Part shown: positions 1 to 8,617 of the stretch, piece after piece
Layout: each line of letters opens with the position of its first letter
Numbering within the stretch: the stretch's first letter is position 1
Source of the DNA: an uncultured Anaerolineales bacterium
GTDB taxonomy: Bacteria; Chloroflexota; Anaerolineae; Anaerolineales; UBA6663
Length of the DNA stretch: 64,000 nucleotides
NCBI GenBank assembly: GCA_937952305.1
Contig: CALFZO010000061.1
Coordinates: 1 to 64,000, forward strand
Direction: 5' to 3'
Position numbers and translations under genes: made by a program
Notes under the pieces: model-generated
Told to the model about the DNA's origin: nothing
Database searches by the model: none
The model's input: only the letters and a program-made list of their open reading frames with translations

Positions 1-2706
1 CCCCCGCCCCGTCCCAAGGCAGTGCAGCGACAACGCCTGACGGAGCGGTTGAACGCCGGGCTGGCGGCGGCTCGCCGCCTGACCCTGATCGCGGCGCCCG
101 CCGGCTTTGGCAAAACCACACTGACGGGCGAATGGGTGGCGGGCCTGGCGCGGCCCGCCGCCTGGTTGTCACTAGATGAGGGCGACAACGACCCGACCCG
201 GTTCCTGACGTACCTGGTGGCGTCGATCCAGACCGTGGCGGCCGAGTTTGGCGCGGCGGAACTGGCGCTGCTGCAATCCCCCCAGCCGCCCCCCGCTGAA
301 AGCATCCTGACCGCCCTGCTGAATGCCTTGGCCGCACTGCCCGAGCCGCTGATCCTGGTCCTGGACGATTACCACGTGATCCAGGCCCCGGCCATCCACC
401 GCGCCCTCACGTATCTGCTCGAGCACCTGCCCCCGCAGCGCCACGTGGTCCTCACCAGCCGGGAAGACCCGCAACTGCCGCTGGCCCGCTACCGGGCGCG
501 GGGGCAGCTGACTGAACTGCGCGCCGCCGACCTGCGGTTTACCGCCGCGGAAGCGGCAGAATTTCTGAGCCAGGTCATGGACCTCCACTTCACGGAGGCG
601 GACCTGATCGTGCTGGAAACCCGCACCGAAGGCTGGATCGCCGGACTGCAGCTGGCCGCCCTGGCCCTGCAAGGAACGCCGTCCGCGCAGGGCCGCCCGG
701 ATGTCGCCGGGTTCATCCGCAGCTTTGCGGGCGATCACCGCTACATCGTCGACTACCTGGTCGAGGAGGTGCTCCAGCGCCAACCGGAACCGGTGCGGCG
801 CTTCTTGCTGCAAACGGCCATCCTGGACCAATTGAGCGGCCCATTGTGCGAGGCGGTCACCGGCCAGACCGAGGGCAGCGCGCGCTTAGAGGCCCTGGAG
901 CGCGGCAACTTCTTTGTGGTGCCGTTGGATGACCAGCGCCGCTGGTACCGCTATCACCACCTCTTCGCCGATGTGCTCCGGGCGCATGTGAAGGCCGAGC
1001 AGCCCGAACAAATGGCGACTCTGCACCAGCGCGCCAGCGTCTGGTATGAGCAGAACGGCGCGGCGGCCGAGGCCATTCGCCACGCCTTGGCCGCCCAGGC
1101 TTTCGAACGGGCCGCCGACTTGATCGAGCGGGCTGTGCCGGCGCTGCAGCGCAATCGGCAGGAGGCCGTCCTCTTGGGCTGGCTGCGGGCGCTGCCCGAG
1201 ACAGTGTTCCAGCGGCGCCCGGTGCTGAACGGCCGCTTTGCCGCAGTGCTACTACAGAACGGCGAGCTCGAAGGTGTGGAGGTCCGCCTGCGGGCGGCCG
1301 AACAAGGGCTGGATCAAGCAGCGGGTGAGGCCGAGCGAGTGGTGGCCGATGAGTCCGAATGGCGTCGCCTGCCGGGTTGGATCGCCGTGCATCGGGCGGG
1401 TCTCGCCCTGGCGCTGGAAGACGTGGCCAACGCCCGGCATTACGCGCTCCGCGCGCTGGAGTTGGTTGCGGAAGATGACCATCTCGGGCGCGGCGCGGCG
1501 GCGGCGCTGCTGGGGCTCGCCGCCTGGCGGACTGGTGACCTGGAGGCGGCCCAGCAAGGATATTTTGAAAGCATCGCCCGACTGGAACGCGCCGGGCACT
1601 TCGCCGACGTGCTGGGCTGTTCGCTCGCCCTGGCCGACATGCAGATCGCGCAAGGCCGCCTGGCGGCGGCCAGGCAAACCTACGAACGGGCCTTGCGGCT
1701 GGCGCCGGACCGGGGCCTGCCGGCCTTGCGCGGCACGGCCGACATGTATGTGGGCCTGAGCGAGCTGCACCGCGAGCACAACGAGCTGGAAGCGGCCGCG
1801 CAGTTTTTGCAGCGGGCCGAGGCCCTGGGTGAGCACCTGGGGCTGCCCCAAAACCCCTATCGGCGGCGCGTGGCCCGGGCGCGCCTGCAAGCTATCCAGG
1901 GTGACCTGGAGGGCGCGCTCGCCTCGCTGGCTGAAGCGGAGCGCCGGTACATCGGTGATTTCTCCCCGAATGTGCGCCCCATCGCGGCCTTGAAGACCAG
2001 GCTGTGGCTGAGGCAGGGTCGGTTAGATGAAGCGCAGAGCTGGGTCCGCGCGCAGGGCCTGTCGGTTGACGACGACCTGAGCTATCTGCGCGAGTTCGAG
2101 CATCTGACCCTGGCTCGGGTGCTGCTGGCCCAATCGCAGGCCGGTCACGCCGGCCCAGCGCTGGACGCGGCTCAACGGCTGCTGGGGCGCCACCAGCAAG
2201 CCGCCGCCGCCGGCGGCCGGACCGGCAGCCTGATCGAGGCGCTGTTGCTGCAAGCTCTGGCGGATCAGGCCCGCGGTGATCTGGCGGCGGCGGCAGCGCC
2301 GTTAGGGCGCGCGCTGCACCTGGCGGAGCCGCTGGGCTATGTGCGCGTGTTCTTGGATGAAGGCGAGGCGCTGGCCCGGCTGCTGCGCGCCGCGTCCGCC
2401 CGCGGCCGCCTGCCGGGCTTGGCCGCCCGGCTATTGACGGCGTTTGAGCCCGAGGCGCTGCCGAACGCCGGCCCGGCGTTGGCCTCCCCGGCGCGCGTCG
2501 GGCAGCTGCTGATTGAGCCGCTGAGCCAGCGTGAGCTGGAAGTGCTCCGGCTGTTCCGGGCCGATCTGTCCGGACCCGAGATCGCGCGCGAGCTGGTGAT
2601 CGCCCTGAGCACCCTGCGCACCCATACCAAACGCATTTACGGGAAGCTCAACGTCAACAGCCGCCGGGCTGCCGTCAGCCGCGCGCTCGAGCTGGGCTTG
2701 CTCTGA
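1..2706 (+). CDS. LuxR-family MalT-like ATPase regulator, 5' truncated
   Basis: Large ATP-dependent transcriptional activator of the MalT/LAL type. The frame is open from the first base and reads PPPRPKAVQ before the first GTG at 22; this proline-rich lead is typical of the segment just before the ATPase domain, so the true start lies outside the window. Visible are a Walker A motif (APAGFGKTT, near base 92), a Walker B-like LILVLDDYH (near 350), a long helical TPR-like middle, and a C-terminal LuxR helix-turn-helix starting at SQRELEVLRL (near 2525) and running to the stop. Such proteins are cytoplasmic STAND ATPases that sense a small ligand and activate promoters. A strong terminator follows directly. 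The target genes cannot be deduced. Confidence 0.9.
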   Translation, partial: PPPRPKAVQRQRLTERLNAGLAAARRLTLIAAPAGFGKTTLTGEWVAGLARPAAWLSLDEGDNDPTRFLTYLVASIQTVAAEFGAAELALLQSPQPPPAESILTALLNALAALPEPLILVLDDYHVIQAPAIHRALTYLLEHLPPQRHVVLTSREDPQLPLARYRARGQLTELRAADLRFTAAEAAEFLSQVMDLHFTEADLIVLETRTEGWIAGLQLAALALQGTPSAQGRPDVAGFIRSFAGDHRYIVDYLVEEVLQRQPEPVRRFLLQTAILDQLSGPLCEAVTGQTEGSARLEALERGNFFVVPLDDQRRWYRYHHLFADVLRAHVKAEQPEQMATLHQRASVWYEQNGAAAEAIRHALAAQAFERAADLIERAVPALQRNRQEAVLLGWLRALPETVFQRRPVLNGRFAAVLLQNGELEGVEVRLRAAEQGLDQAAGEAERVVADESEWRRLPGWIAVHRAGLALALEDVANARHYALRALELVAEDDHLGRGAAAALLGLAAWRTGDLEAAQQGYFESIARLERAGHFADVLGCSLALADMQIAQGRLAAARQTYERALRLAPDRGLPALRGTADMYVGLSELHREHNELEAAAQFLQRAEALGEHLGLPQNPYRRRVARARLQAIQGDLEGALASLAEAERRYIGDFSPNVRPIAALKTRLWLRQGRLDEAQSWVRAQGLSVDDDLSYLREFEHLTLARVLLAQSQAGHAGPALDAAQRLLGRHQQAAAAGGRTGSLIEALLLQALADQARGDLAAAAAPLGRALHLAEPLGYVRVFLDEGEALARLLRAASARGRLPGLAARLLTAFEPEALPNAGPALASPARVGQLLIEPLSQRELEVLRLFRADLSGPEIARELVIALSTLRTHTKRIYGKLNVNSRRAAVSRALELGLL

Positions 2707-2735
2707 CCGTTCCGTTCCTCCTCAGCCAACCCTAG

Positions 2736-2769
2736 AGCCCGGCGGGATCCCGTCTCCGCCGGGCTTTTT
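2736..2769 (+). terminator. Rho-independent terminator after the LuxR gene
   Basis: A perfect 10-bp stem (AGCCCGGCGG at 2736-2745 pairing with CCGCCGGGCT at 2756-2765) with a 10-base loop runs into five T residues (2765-2769). It lies 29 bases after the regulator stop codon. Confidence 0.9.
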
Positions 2770-3010
2770 ATGGCGCCCCCCGCTCCCCGCGGCAATCACC
2801 AGATTTGGGGACGACATCTCCCCACATGGCTTGGTAAGGTGCGGCCGTGGTCAGGAAGCCGACCGCGCGGGGCCAGCCCAAGAAGGGCGATGCCGGCAAC
2901 ACCCCCTGACCGCGCCGGCTCACAATCAACCAATTGGACCCCCGCCCGGCCCAGGGGCCGGGCGCCAACACCGCCAGTGATTACCAATGCGCGAACAAGG
3001 AGACGCCCTC
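2770..3010. other. Intergenic stretch without a recognised gene
   Basis: About 240 bases between the terminator and the next start. Short open frames here lack a ribosome-binding site and family resemblance. The last bases supply the AAGGAG ribosome-binding site of the following membrane protein. It presumably carries that gene's promoter, but I see no convincing -35/-10 pair. Confidence 0.4.
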
Positions 3011-3694
3011 ATGAACACCAGACACCTCATTCGTTGGGCCGGGCTGGCGGCGCTGGTCGCCGGACTCTGTTTCGTGATCGGGGAGCTGCTGCGTCCCCCG
3101 GTTATCTTGGCGTCGGTCGCCACCCCGCGCTGGGTGATCGTCCACGGCCTGGCCCTCGCCGTGGGTGGGTTTGGCCTGGTGGGAGTGACAGCGATCTACG
3201 CCCGGCAAGCCGCCGCCGCCGGCAAGCTGGGTCTGGCCGGCTATCTCCTGCTGAGTCTGTGGCTGCTGCTCTCGTTTGCCTTCGCCTTCTTCGAGGCCTT
3301 TGTCTTGCCCAGGCTGGCGCAGGCGGCGCCCAGTTTGGCCGAGGGTTTCGTGGCCATGTTCGCCCGGTCCTCTAATGCGCCGAACTTGGGTGCCTTCTCG
3401 GCCCTGTGGAGCCTCGCCGACATCTTGTTTATACTCGGCAGCCTGGTGTTTGGAATTGCGACGTTTCGCGCCGGCGTCCTGTCGCGCTGGGCGGCCGGTC
3501 TGTTTACCGTCGGGATCGGTCTGGCCCCCGCCTATGGGCTGCTGCCGGCCTCGCTTCAGCCGCTCGTGGCGCTGCCGATCGGCCTGGGCCTGGCCGGGCT
3601 GGGCTGCGCGCTCCTAACGGAACGCCACCCGCCCGCCGCGCACCGCGGCTCTGGCCGGGGCACGGTTCAGCTTCACCCGCACAGCGCCGAGTAG
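3011..3694 (+). CDS. Multi-pass membrane protein, unknown function
   Basis: Predicted 227-residue integral membrane protein with about six hydrophobic helices and short polar loops; the C-terminal 30 residues are polar and histidine-rich. The start at 3011 is chosen because AAGGAG lies 7 bases upstream, whereas the in-frame ATG at 2987 has no such site. The overall look (short N-terminus, paired helices, an FAFFEAFVLP segment after the third helix) resembles DUF4386-like proteins, but the similarity is too weak to assign. A second small membrane protein follows 48 bases downstream and may be co-transcribed. Confidence 0.7.
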   Translation: MNTRHLIRWAGLAALVAGLCFVIGELLRPPVILASVATPRWVIVHGLALAVGGFGLVGVTAIYARQAAAAGKLGLAGYLLLSLWLLLSFAFAFFEAFVLPRLAQAAPSLAEGFVAMFARSSNAPNLGAFSALWSLADILFILGSLVFGIATFRAGVLSRWAAGLFTVGIGLAPAYGLLPASLQPLVALPIGLGLAGLGCALLTERHPPAAHRGSGRGTVQLHPHSAE

Positions 3695-3742
3695 GCCGGG
3701 CGGCGGGCCGCACAACCCAACCATTCAGCAGGAAAGCAGCTT

Positions 3743-4252
3743 ATGCATAACCTGGCTCTCTCGGTCGTCAGTGCAATCTGCATGGGGCTGGGCGCCACGC
3801 TCACCTTCGATCTGTGGGCGCTGTTTCTCAAGTTCGCCTTGCGGATGGCGCCGTCCAATATCTGTCTGGTCGGACGCTGGCTTCGCTACATGCCAGAAGG
3901 AATCGTCAGGCACGCAAACATCACAGCGACTGCGCCCAGACGCGCCGAATGCCTGCTCGGCTGGGCCGCCCACTACCTGATCGGTGTCACGTTCGCCCTG
4001 GTTTTCGTCGCCCTGGCCGGCCCCGCCTGGCTTCGGCAGCCGACGCCGATCCCGGCGCTCCTGTTCGGCCTCGCCACGGTCCTGGCGCCCTTCTTCATCA
4101 TGCAGCCATTAATGGGGCTTGGATTGGCCGCGTCCAAGACGCCGCAGCCTGAGCAGGCCAGGCTGCGGAGCCTGATGAATCATGCGGCCTTTGGTGCTGG
4201 TCTCTATCTCTTTGGGTTGCTGGTCAGCTGGCTGCCTTGGCTTCGCGCCTGA
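3743..4252 (+). CDS. DUF2938-like small membrane protein
   Basis: 169-residue membrane protein with about four hydrophobic segments. It begins MHNLALSVVSAICMGLGATL and contains a central basic, His-containing loop followed by LGWAAHYLIGVTFALVF and a FFIMQPLMGLG segment, which fits the DUF2938 family of small bacterial membrane proteins with no established role. AGGAAA precedes the ATG at a normal distance. It follows the preceding membrane gene closely and converges with the xylB end of the sugar operon. Confidence 0.75.
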   Translation: MHNLALSVVSAICMGLGATLTFDLWALFLKFALRMAPSNICLVGRWLRYMPEGIVRHANITATAPRRAECLLGWAAHYLIGVTFALVFVALAGPAWLRQPTPIPALLFGLATVLAPFFIMQPLMGLGLAASKTPQPEQARLRSLMNHAAFGAGLYLFGLLVSWLPWLRA

Positions 4253-4259
4253 AGGATCA

Positions 4260-4287
4260 GTGCGCTCCGCAGCGCACGCCGGCGTGC
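4260..4287. repeat. Hairpins between convergent genes
   Basis: GTGCGCT (4260-4266) pairs with AGCGCAC (4271-4277) around a 4-base loop, and the 14-bp palindrome GCACGCCGGCGTGC (4274-4287) overlaps it. There is no T tract on either side, so it is at best a weak bidirectional terminator between the DUF2938 and xylB ends. Confidence 0.4.
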
Positions 4288-4362
4288 TCGTGGTCGGTCG
4301 AGGCCGGCGGCCCTGGCGTCGGGCCCTTAAACACCCAAAGAATCCGCTGGACTTGATTGCAC

Positions 4363-5895
4363 TCAGGCGGTGTGGGCCGCGATGGAGCGATAAATGGGCG
4401 CCAGGGCCGGGTACAGTCCTTGATAGACGGGGTAGCCGCGCGCATAGGCTGTCTGTGCCTCCCCCGGAGCTGTGACGCCGGTCACGCGCACAGCCGCGTC
4501 GCCGGCCGCGGCCACCGACGACCATACGCCCGCCCCAACACCGGCCAGCAGCGCCGCGCCATACGCCGCACCTTCGGTCGAAGTCACGGTGGCCAACTCC
4601 GCGCCGAAGACATCGGCCAGCAGTTGCCGCCAGAAGGCGCTCTTGATCCCGCCGCCCGAAGCCCGCACCTGGCCGGCCGCCCGCTGCGCAGCCAGCCCGT
4701 GTATCAGCTCCAGCGAGTCGCGCAGGCCGTAGCTCACGCCCTCCAGCACGGCCCGCGTCAGGTGCGCCTGGGTATGGCGCACGGTCAGGCCCACGAAGGC
4801 CCCGCGCGCGTCGGGGTCAGGGTGCGGGGTGCGCTCGCCGGTGAGGTACGGCAGAAAGTACAGGCCTTCGCTGCCGGCCGGCACCCGCGCCGCGCTCTCG
4901 GTCAGGAGGTCGTAGACATCCCGGCTTTCGGCCGCGGCTTGGGCCTGGACCGCCTCGCTCAGCGTGTCCCGGAACCAGCGAAAGCTGCCGGCGGCCGAGA
5001 GCATCACACCCATCCAGTGCCACTGACCCGGCACGGCATGGCAGAAGGCGTGCAGGCGCCCCTGTGGCTCAGGGACGTAGTGCTCGGACGCCGCGAAGAT
5101 CACGCCCGACGTGCCCAACTGCAGCGAGACCAGCCCCGGCCGCACGACGCCCATGCCCACCGCGCCGGCCGCCTGGTCGCCGCCGCCGGCCGCGATCGGT
5201 GTGCCGGCCAGCAGCCCAGTCAGGGCTGCGGCCTCGGCGCTCACCGTCGTGCTGGCCACGGGCGACTCGGTCACGGTCGGCAGCCAGGCGCGCGGGAGCT
5301 CCAGCGCGGCCAGCATCTCGTCTGACCAGGTCCGGGCGCCGACGTCGAACAGCGCCGTGCCGGACGCGTCCGAGACTTCGCCGTAGAAGCCGCCGCTCAG
5401 CTTGTAGCGGACGTAGTCTTTGGGCAGGAGCACCGTGGCGATGCGCCGATAGTGCTCGGGCTCGTTCTCCTTGACCCAGGCCAGCTTGGGCGCCGTGAAA
5501 CCTGTGAGCACGGGGTTGCCGGTCAAAGTGATGACCCGCTGAGCGCCCACCCGCTCCGTGATCGCCCGGCATTGGGCGGCCGTGCGCTGGTCGTTCCACA
5601 GGATGACCGGCCGGACCAGTTCGCCGTGCGCGTCCAGCGTCACCAGGCCGTGCATCTGCCCGGTCAAGCCCAGGCCGACGATGGCGCGGCCGGTGAGGCC
5701 GGCTTGAGCCAGCGCGGCCCGGATGCTCGTAACGGCGGCGCTCCAGAAAAGTTCCGCGGACTGTTCGGTCCAGCCGGGCCGCGGCGTCTCGTACGGGTAC
5801 TCAGCCGCGGCGACGGCCACCACCCGGCCGGTCTCGTCGATGATGAGCGCCTTGGTGGCTGTGGTGGAGGTGTCGAGGCCCAGCAGGTATGGCAT
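4363..5895 (-). CDS. xylB: Xylulokinase
   Basis: FGGY-family kinase that phosphorylates D-xylulose to xylulose 5-phosphate, the entry point to the pentose phosphate pathway. The 510 residues match the family length. The N-terminal ribokinase-like nucleotide site LGLDTSTTATKALIID and the catalytic segment GGGDQAAGAVGMG (Asp base) are both present, as is the FGGY-type YLTGERTPHPDPDARG stretch. A GAGGTGA ribosome-binding site precedes the ATG. It is the last gene of the leftward rhamnose/xylose operon, only 4 bases after xylA, which supports the xylulose assignment over other FGGY substrates. Confidence 0.93.
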   Translation of the reverse strand: MPYLLGLDTSTTATKALIIDETGRVVAVAAAEYPYETPRPGWTEQSAELFWSAAVTSIRAALAQAGLTGRAIVGLGLTGQMHGLVTLDAHGELVRPVILWNDQRTAAQCRAITERVGAQRVITLTGNPVLTGFTAPKLAWVKENEPEHYRRIATVLLPKDYVRYKLSGGFYGEVSDASGTALFDVGARTWSDEMLAALELPRAWLPTVTESPVASTTVSAEAAALTGLLAGTPIAAGGGDQAAGAVGMGVVRPGLVSLQLGTSGVIFAASEHYVPEPQGRLHAFCHAVPGQWHWMGVMLSAAGSFRWFRDTLSEAVQAQAAAESRDVYDLLTESAARVPAGSEGLYFLPYLTGERTPHPDPDARGAFVGLTVRHTQAHLTRAVLEGVSYGLRDSLELIHGLAAQRAAGQVRASGGGIKSAFWRQLLADVFGAELATVTSTEGAAYGAALLAGVGAGVWSSVAAAGDAAVRVTGVTAPGEAQTAYARGYPVYQGLYPALAPIYRSIAAHTA

Positions 5896-5899
5896 GGCG

Positions 5900-7066
5900 T
5901 CACCTCACGCCCAGCAGAATTTCCACGGTCAGTTGGTCCAGCCGCTCATAGCCCAATCCGCGCCGGCCCAGGGCCGCGCGGTCGAACGTCTGCGCCTTGA
6001 GGGCCGTCGCCTTCTCCCGGGAGTAAGGGCCGAACAGCGGCGCCAGGGCCGGATCGGCGGCGGTGAACCCCGCGCGCAGCGCCTGGATCTCAGGATCGGC
6101 GTTCCAGCGGGCGGCCTTCTCCTTCAGGATTAGATAGGTCCGCATACAGCCGCGCGCGAAGGCCTTCACACCTTCAAAGTCCTCCGTGCGGTAGGCGTGC
6201 GCGTCAAAGTGCTTCGAGCCGGCGTAGCCGACGTCCTCCAGGAACTTGACCAGGAAAAAAGCCTGCTTCAGGTTGTGGCTGCCGAAGCGGAAGTCCTGGT
6301 CATAGCGCGCGAAGTTCTGATCATTCAGGTCGATGTGGAAGAGCTTGCCGGCGTCCCAGGCCTGGGCCACGTTGTGCAGGAAGTTCAGGCCAGCCATCTG
6401 CTCATGGGCGACCTCCGGGTTGACACCGACCATCTCGGGGTGCTCCAGAGTCGCGATAAAGGCCAGCATATGGCCGGTGGTCGCCAGGTAGATGTCGCCG
6501 CGCGGCTCGTTGGGCTTGGCCTCCAGCGCGAACTGCAGGTCGTACTTCTGGTCGCGCACATAGTCGCACAGGAAGTTCAAGGCTTCGCGGAAACGGCGGC
6601 CGGCCTCCACTGGGTCCTTGGCCGCGTCGGTCTCGGTGCCTTCGCGTCCGCCCCAGAACACGTAGGTCTGGGCCCCGAACTCCACGCCCAGGTCGATGGC
6701 GCGCATGGTCTTCTGCAAGGCATACGCCCGCACCTGCGGGTCATGGGCCGTGAAGGCGCCGTCCTTGAAGGCCGGGTCGGTGAACAGGTTCGTCGTGGCC
6801 ATCGGCACCACCAGGCCGGTATCGGCCAGGGCCTTGCGGAAGTCCTTCTTGATCGCGTCCGCCTCGGCCGGCGTGGCGTCGATCGGGATCAGGTCATTGT
6901 CGTGGAAGTTGACGCCGTACGCGCCGGCTTCGCCCAACAGGTAGACCAGCTCGGCTGGAGATTTAGCCTCGCGCACAGCCGTGCCGAACGGGTCTACGCC
7001 GCGATTGGCCACCGTCCACAGGCCAAAGGTAAAGCGGTGTTCCGGCAGCGGTTGATAGGCGGTCAT
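5900..7066 (-). CDS. xylA: Xylose isomerase (short, class I type)
   Basis: Interconverts D-xylose and D-xylulose with two divalent metals. The 388 residues correspond to the shorter actinobacterial/Thermus-type enzyme (about 390) rather than the roughly 440-residue class II type. Visible family signatures include NFHDNDLIP with catalytic His55, VFWGGREG, the metal/substrate strand LEAKPNEPRGD (Glu182, Lys184) and KHFDAHAYRTED. GAGGAG precedes the ATG. It is followed at 4 bases by xylB, so the pair converts xylose to xylulose 5-phosphate. Its position at the end of a rhamnose operon suggests joint induction by a plant polymer containing both sugars. Confidence 0.95.
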   Translation of the reverse strand: MTAYQPLPEHRFTFGLWTVANRGVDPFGTAVREAKSPAELVYLLGEAGAYGVNFHDNDLIPIDATPAEADAIKKDFRKALADTGLVVPMATTNLFTDPAFKDGAFTAHDPQVRAYALQKTMRAIDLGVEFGAQTYVFWGGREGTETDAAKDPVEAGRRFREALNFLCDYVRDQKYDLQFALEAKPNEPRGDIYLATTGHMLAFIATLEHPEMVGVNPEVAHEQMAGLNFLHNVAQAWDAGKLFHIDLNDQNFARYDQDFRFGSHNLKQAFFLVKFLEDVGYAGSKHFDAHAYRTEDFEGVKAFARGCMRTYLILKEKAARWNADPEIQALRAGFTAADPALAPLFGPYSREKATALKAQTFDRAALGRRGLGYERLDQLTVEILLGVR

Positions 7067-7114
7067 GGGGTTCTCCTCACGAATTGGACGATCGTCGGTC
7101 GGTCTTGGTCACCG

Positions 7115-8605
7115 TCAGCCGCGGAGCGGCCGGCAGCGCAGGTAGGCTGCCTCCCACGGTTCAGGGTCACGCGGCGTGAAAGTCTGGAGCGGGAACGAGC
7201 GGCGGATCAGAGCCCGGCCTTCGGCGATGGAGCTGATCCGGCCGGCCGCCAGCACCTGGACCAGCACATTGCCCAGCGCCGTGGCCTCCACCGGGCCGGC
7301 GAGCACGGTCCGCCCGGTGGCGTCGGCCGTGAACTGATTGAGCAGCGCGTTCTGCGAGCCGCCGCCGATGATGTGGATCACCGGCAGGCTCTGCCCGGTC
7401 AGCTCGGCCAGCCGCTCGGTGACCCAGCGGTATTCTAGCGCCAGGCTCTCCAACGCGCAGCGCACCACGGCGCCGGGGGTGTCCGGCACTGGCTGGCCGG
7501 TCTCGCGGCAGAAGGCCTGAAGGCGCGCCGGCATGTCGCCGGGCGCCAGGAAGCGCTCGTCGCCCACCGCCACCAGCGACCGGAACGGCTCGGCTTGTTC
7601 CGCGAGATGAGTCAGCTCCGCGTAGGAGTACTCCCGCCCCTGCGCCGCCCACGTCCGCCGGCACTCCTGCACCAGCCACAGCCCCATGATGTTCTTGAGC
7701 AGCCGGTATGTGCCCGCCACGCCGCCCTCGTTGGTGAAGTTGAGCGCCAGCGTCCGCGCGTCGATGACGGGTTCCGTCACTTCCACGCCCATCAGCGACC
7801 AGGTGCCAGAACTGAGGTAGAGCGCGTTGCGGTCTTGCAGCGGCACGGCGGCCACGGCCGAGCCGGTGTCATGCGTGGCCGGCGCAATCACGGGCACCGC
7901 GCCCAGGCCGAGCGTGTCCGCCAGCTCTGGGCGCAGCGGACCCAGGACCGTGCCGGGCTGAACGATCGGGCCGAACCAGCCCGCCGGAATGCCGAGCTGC
8001 CGGAGCAGGTCCCGCGCCCAATCGCCGGTGCGCGGGTTGAAGCACTGGGTGGTGGTGGCGTTGGAGAACTCGTTGACGGCCGCGCCGGTCAGCCAGTAGT
8101 TCAGCAGGTCCGGGATGGTGAGCAGGGTTTGGGCTGTCTCCAGGACCGGCGATTGCTCCTGGACCAGAGCCAGAAGCTGATAGAGGGTGTTGATAGCCAT
8201 GAACTGGAGGCCGGTCTGCGCGAAGATCTCGGCCCGCGGCACTCGTTGGAAGGCGGCGTCCAGCATGCCGGCGGTGCGGCCATCCCGGTAATGCACCGGG
8301 TTGCCCAGCAGCCGGCCGGATGCGTCTAGCAGACCGAAGTCCACGCCCCAGGTGTCCACGCCCAGGCCGGCCAACGGGCCGCCCGCTCTCTGGCCGGCGG
8401 CGGCCAGCCCATGCTGGATGTCCCCCCACAAGCGCAGGATGTCCCAGTGCAGGGTCGCGCCGGAGCGGGCCGGCACGCGGACCGGCACATTTGGGAAACG
8501 GTGGCACTCTTCGAGCGTCAGGGCGGCACCGTCAAAGCGGGCCAGCATCACGCGCCCGCTCTCGGCGCCCAGGTCCACGGCGGCGAAGTTCAGGGTCGCG
8601 GCCAT
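7115..8605 (-). CDS. rhaB: Rhamnulokinase
   Basis: FGGY-family kinase phosphorylating L-rhamnulose to L-rhamnulose 1-phosphate. The 496 residues start FAAVDLGAESGRVMLARFDG, the typical RhaB N-terminus, and include LGVDTWGVDFGLLD, YRDGRTAGML, the catalytic APATHDTGSAVAAVP, LSSGTWSLMGVE and HIIGGGSQNALLNQ. GGAGAG precedes the ATG. It sits 12 bases after the bifunctional aldolase/dehydrogenase gene and downstream of rhaA, so isomerase, kinase and aldolase are all present in one operon. Confidence 0.95.
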   Translation of the reverse strand: MAATLNFAAVDLGAESGRVMLARFDGAALTLEECHRFPNVPVRVPARSGATLHWDILRLWGDIQHGLAAAGQRAGGPLAGLGVDTWGVDFGLLDASGRLLGNPVHYRDGRTAGMLDAAFQRVPRAEIFAQTGLQFMAINTLYQLLALVQEQSPVLETAQTLLTIPDLLNYWLTGAAVNEFSNATTTQCFNPRTGDWARDLLRQLGIPAGWFGPIVQPGTVLGPLRPELADTLGLGAVPVIAPATHDTGSAVAAVPLQDRNALYLSSGTWSLMGVEVTEPVIDARTLALNFTNEGGVAGTYRLLKNIMGLWLVQECRRTWAAQGREYSYAELTHLAEQAEPFRSLVAVGDERFLAPGDMPARLQAFCRETGQPVPDTPGAVVRCALESLALEYRWVTERLAELTGQSLPVIHIIGGGSQNALLNQFTADATGRTVLAGPVEATALGNVLVQVLAAGRISSIAEGRALIRRSFPLQTFTPRDPEPWEAAYLRCRPLRG

Positions 8606-8617
8606 AGCGGCTCTCCG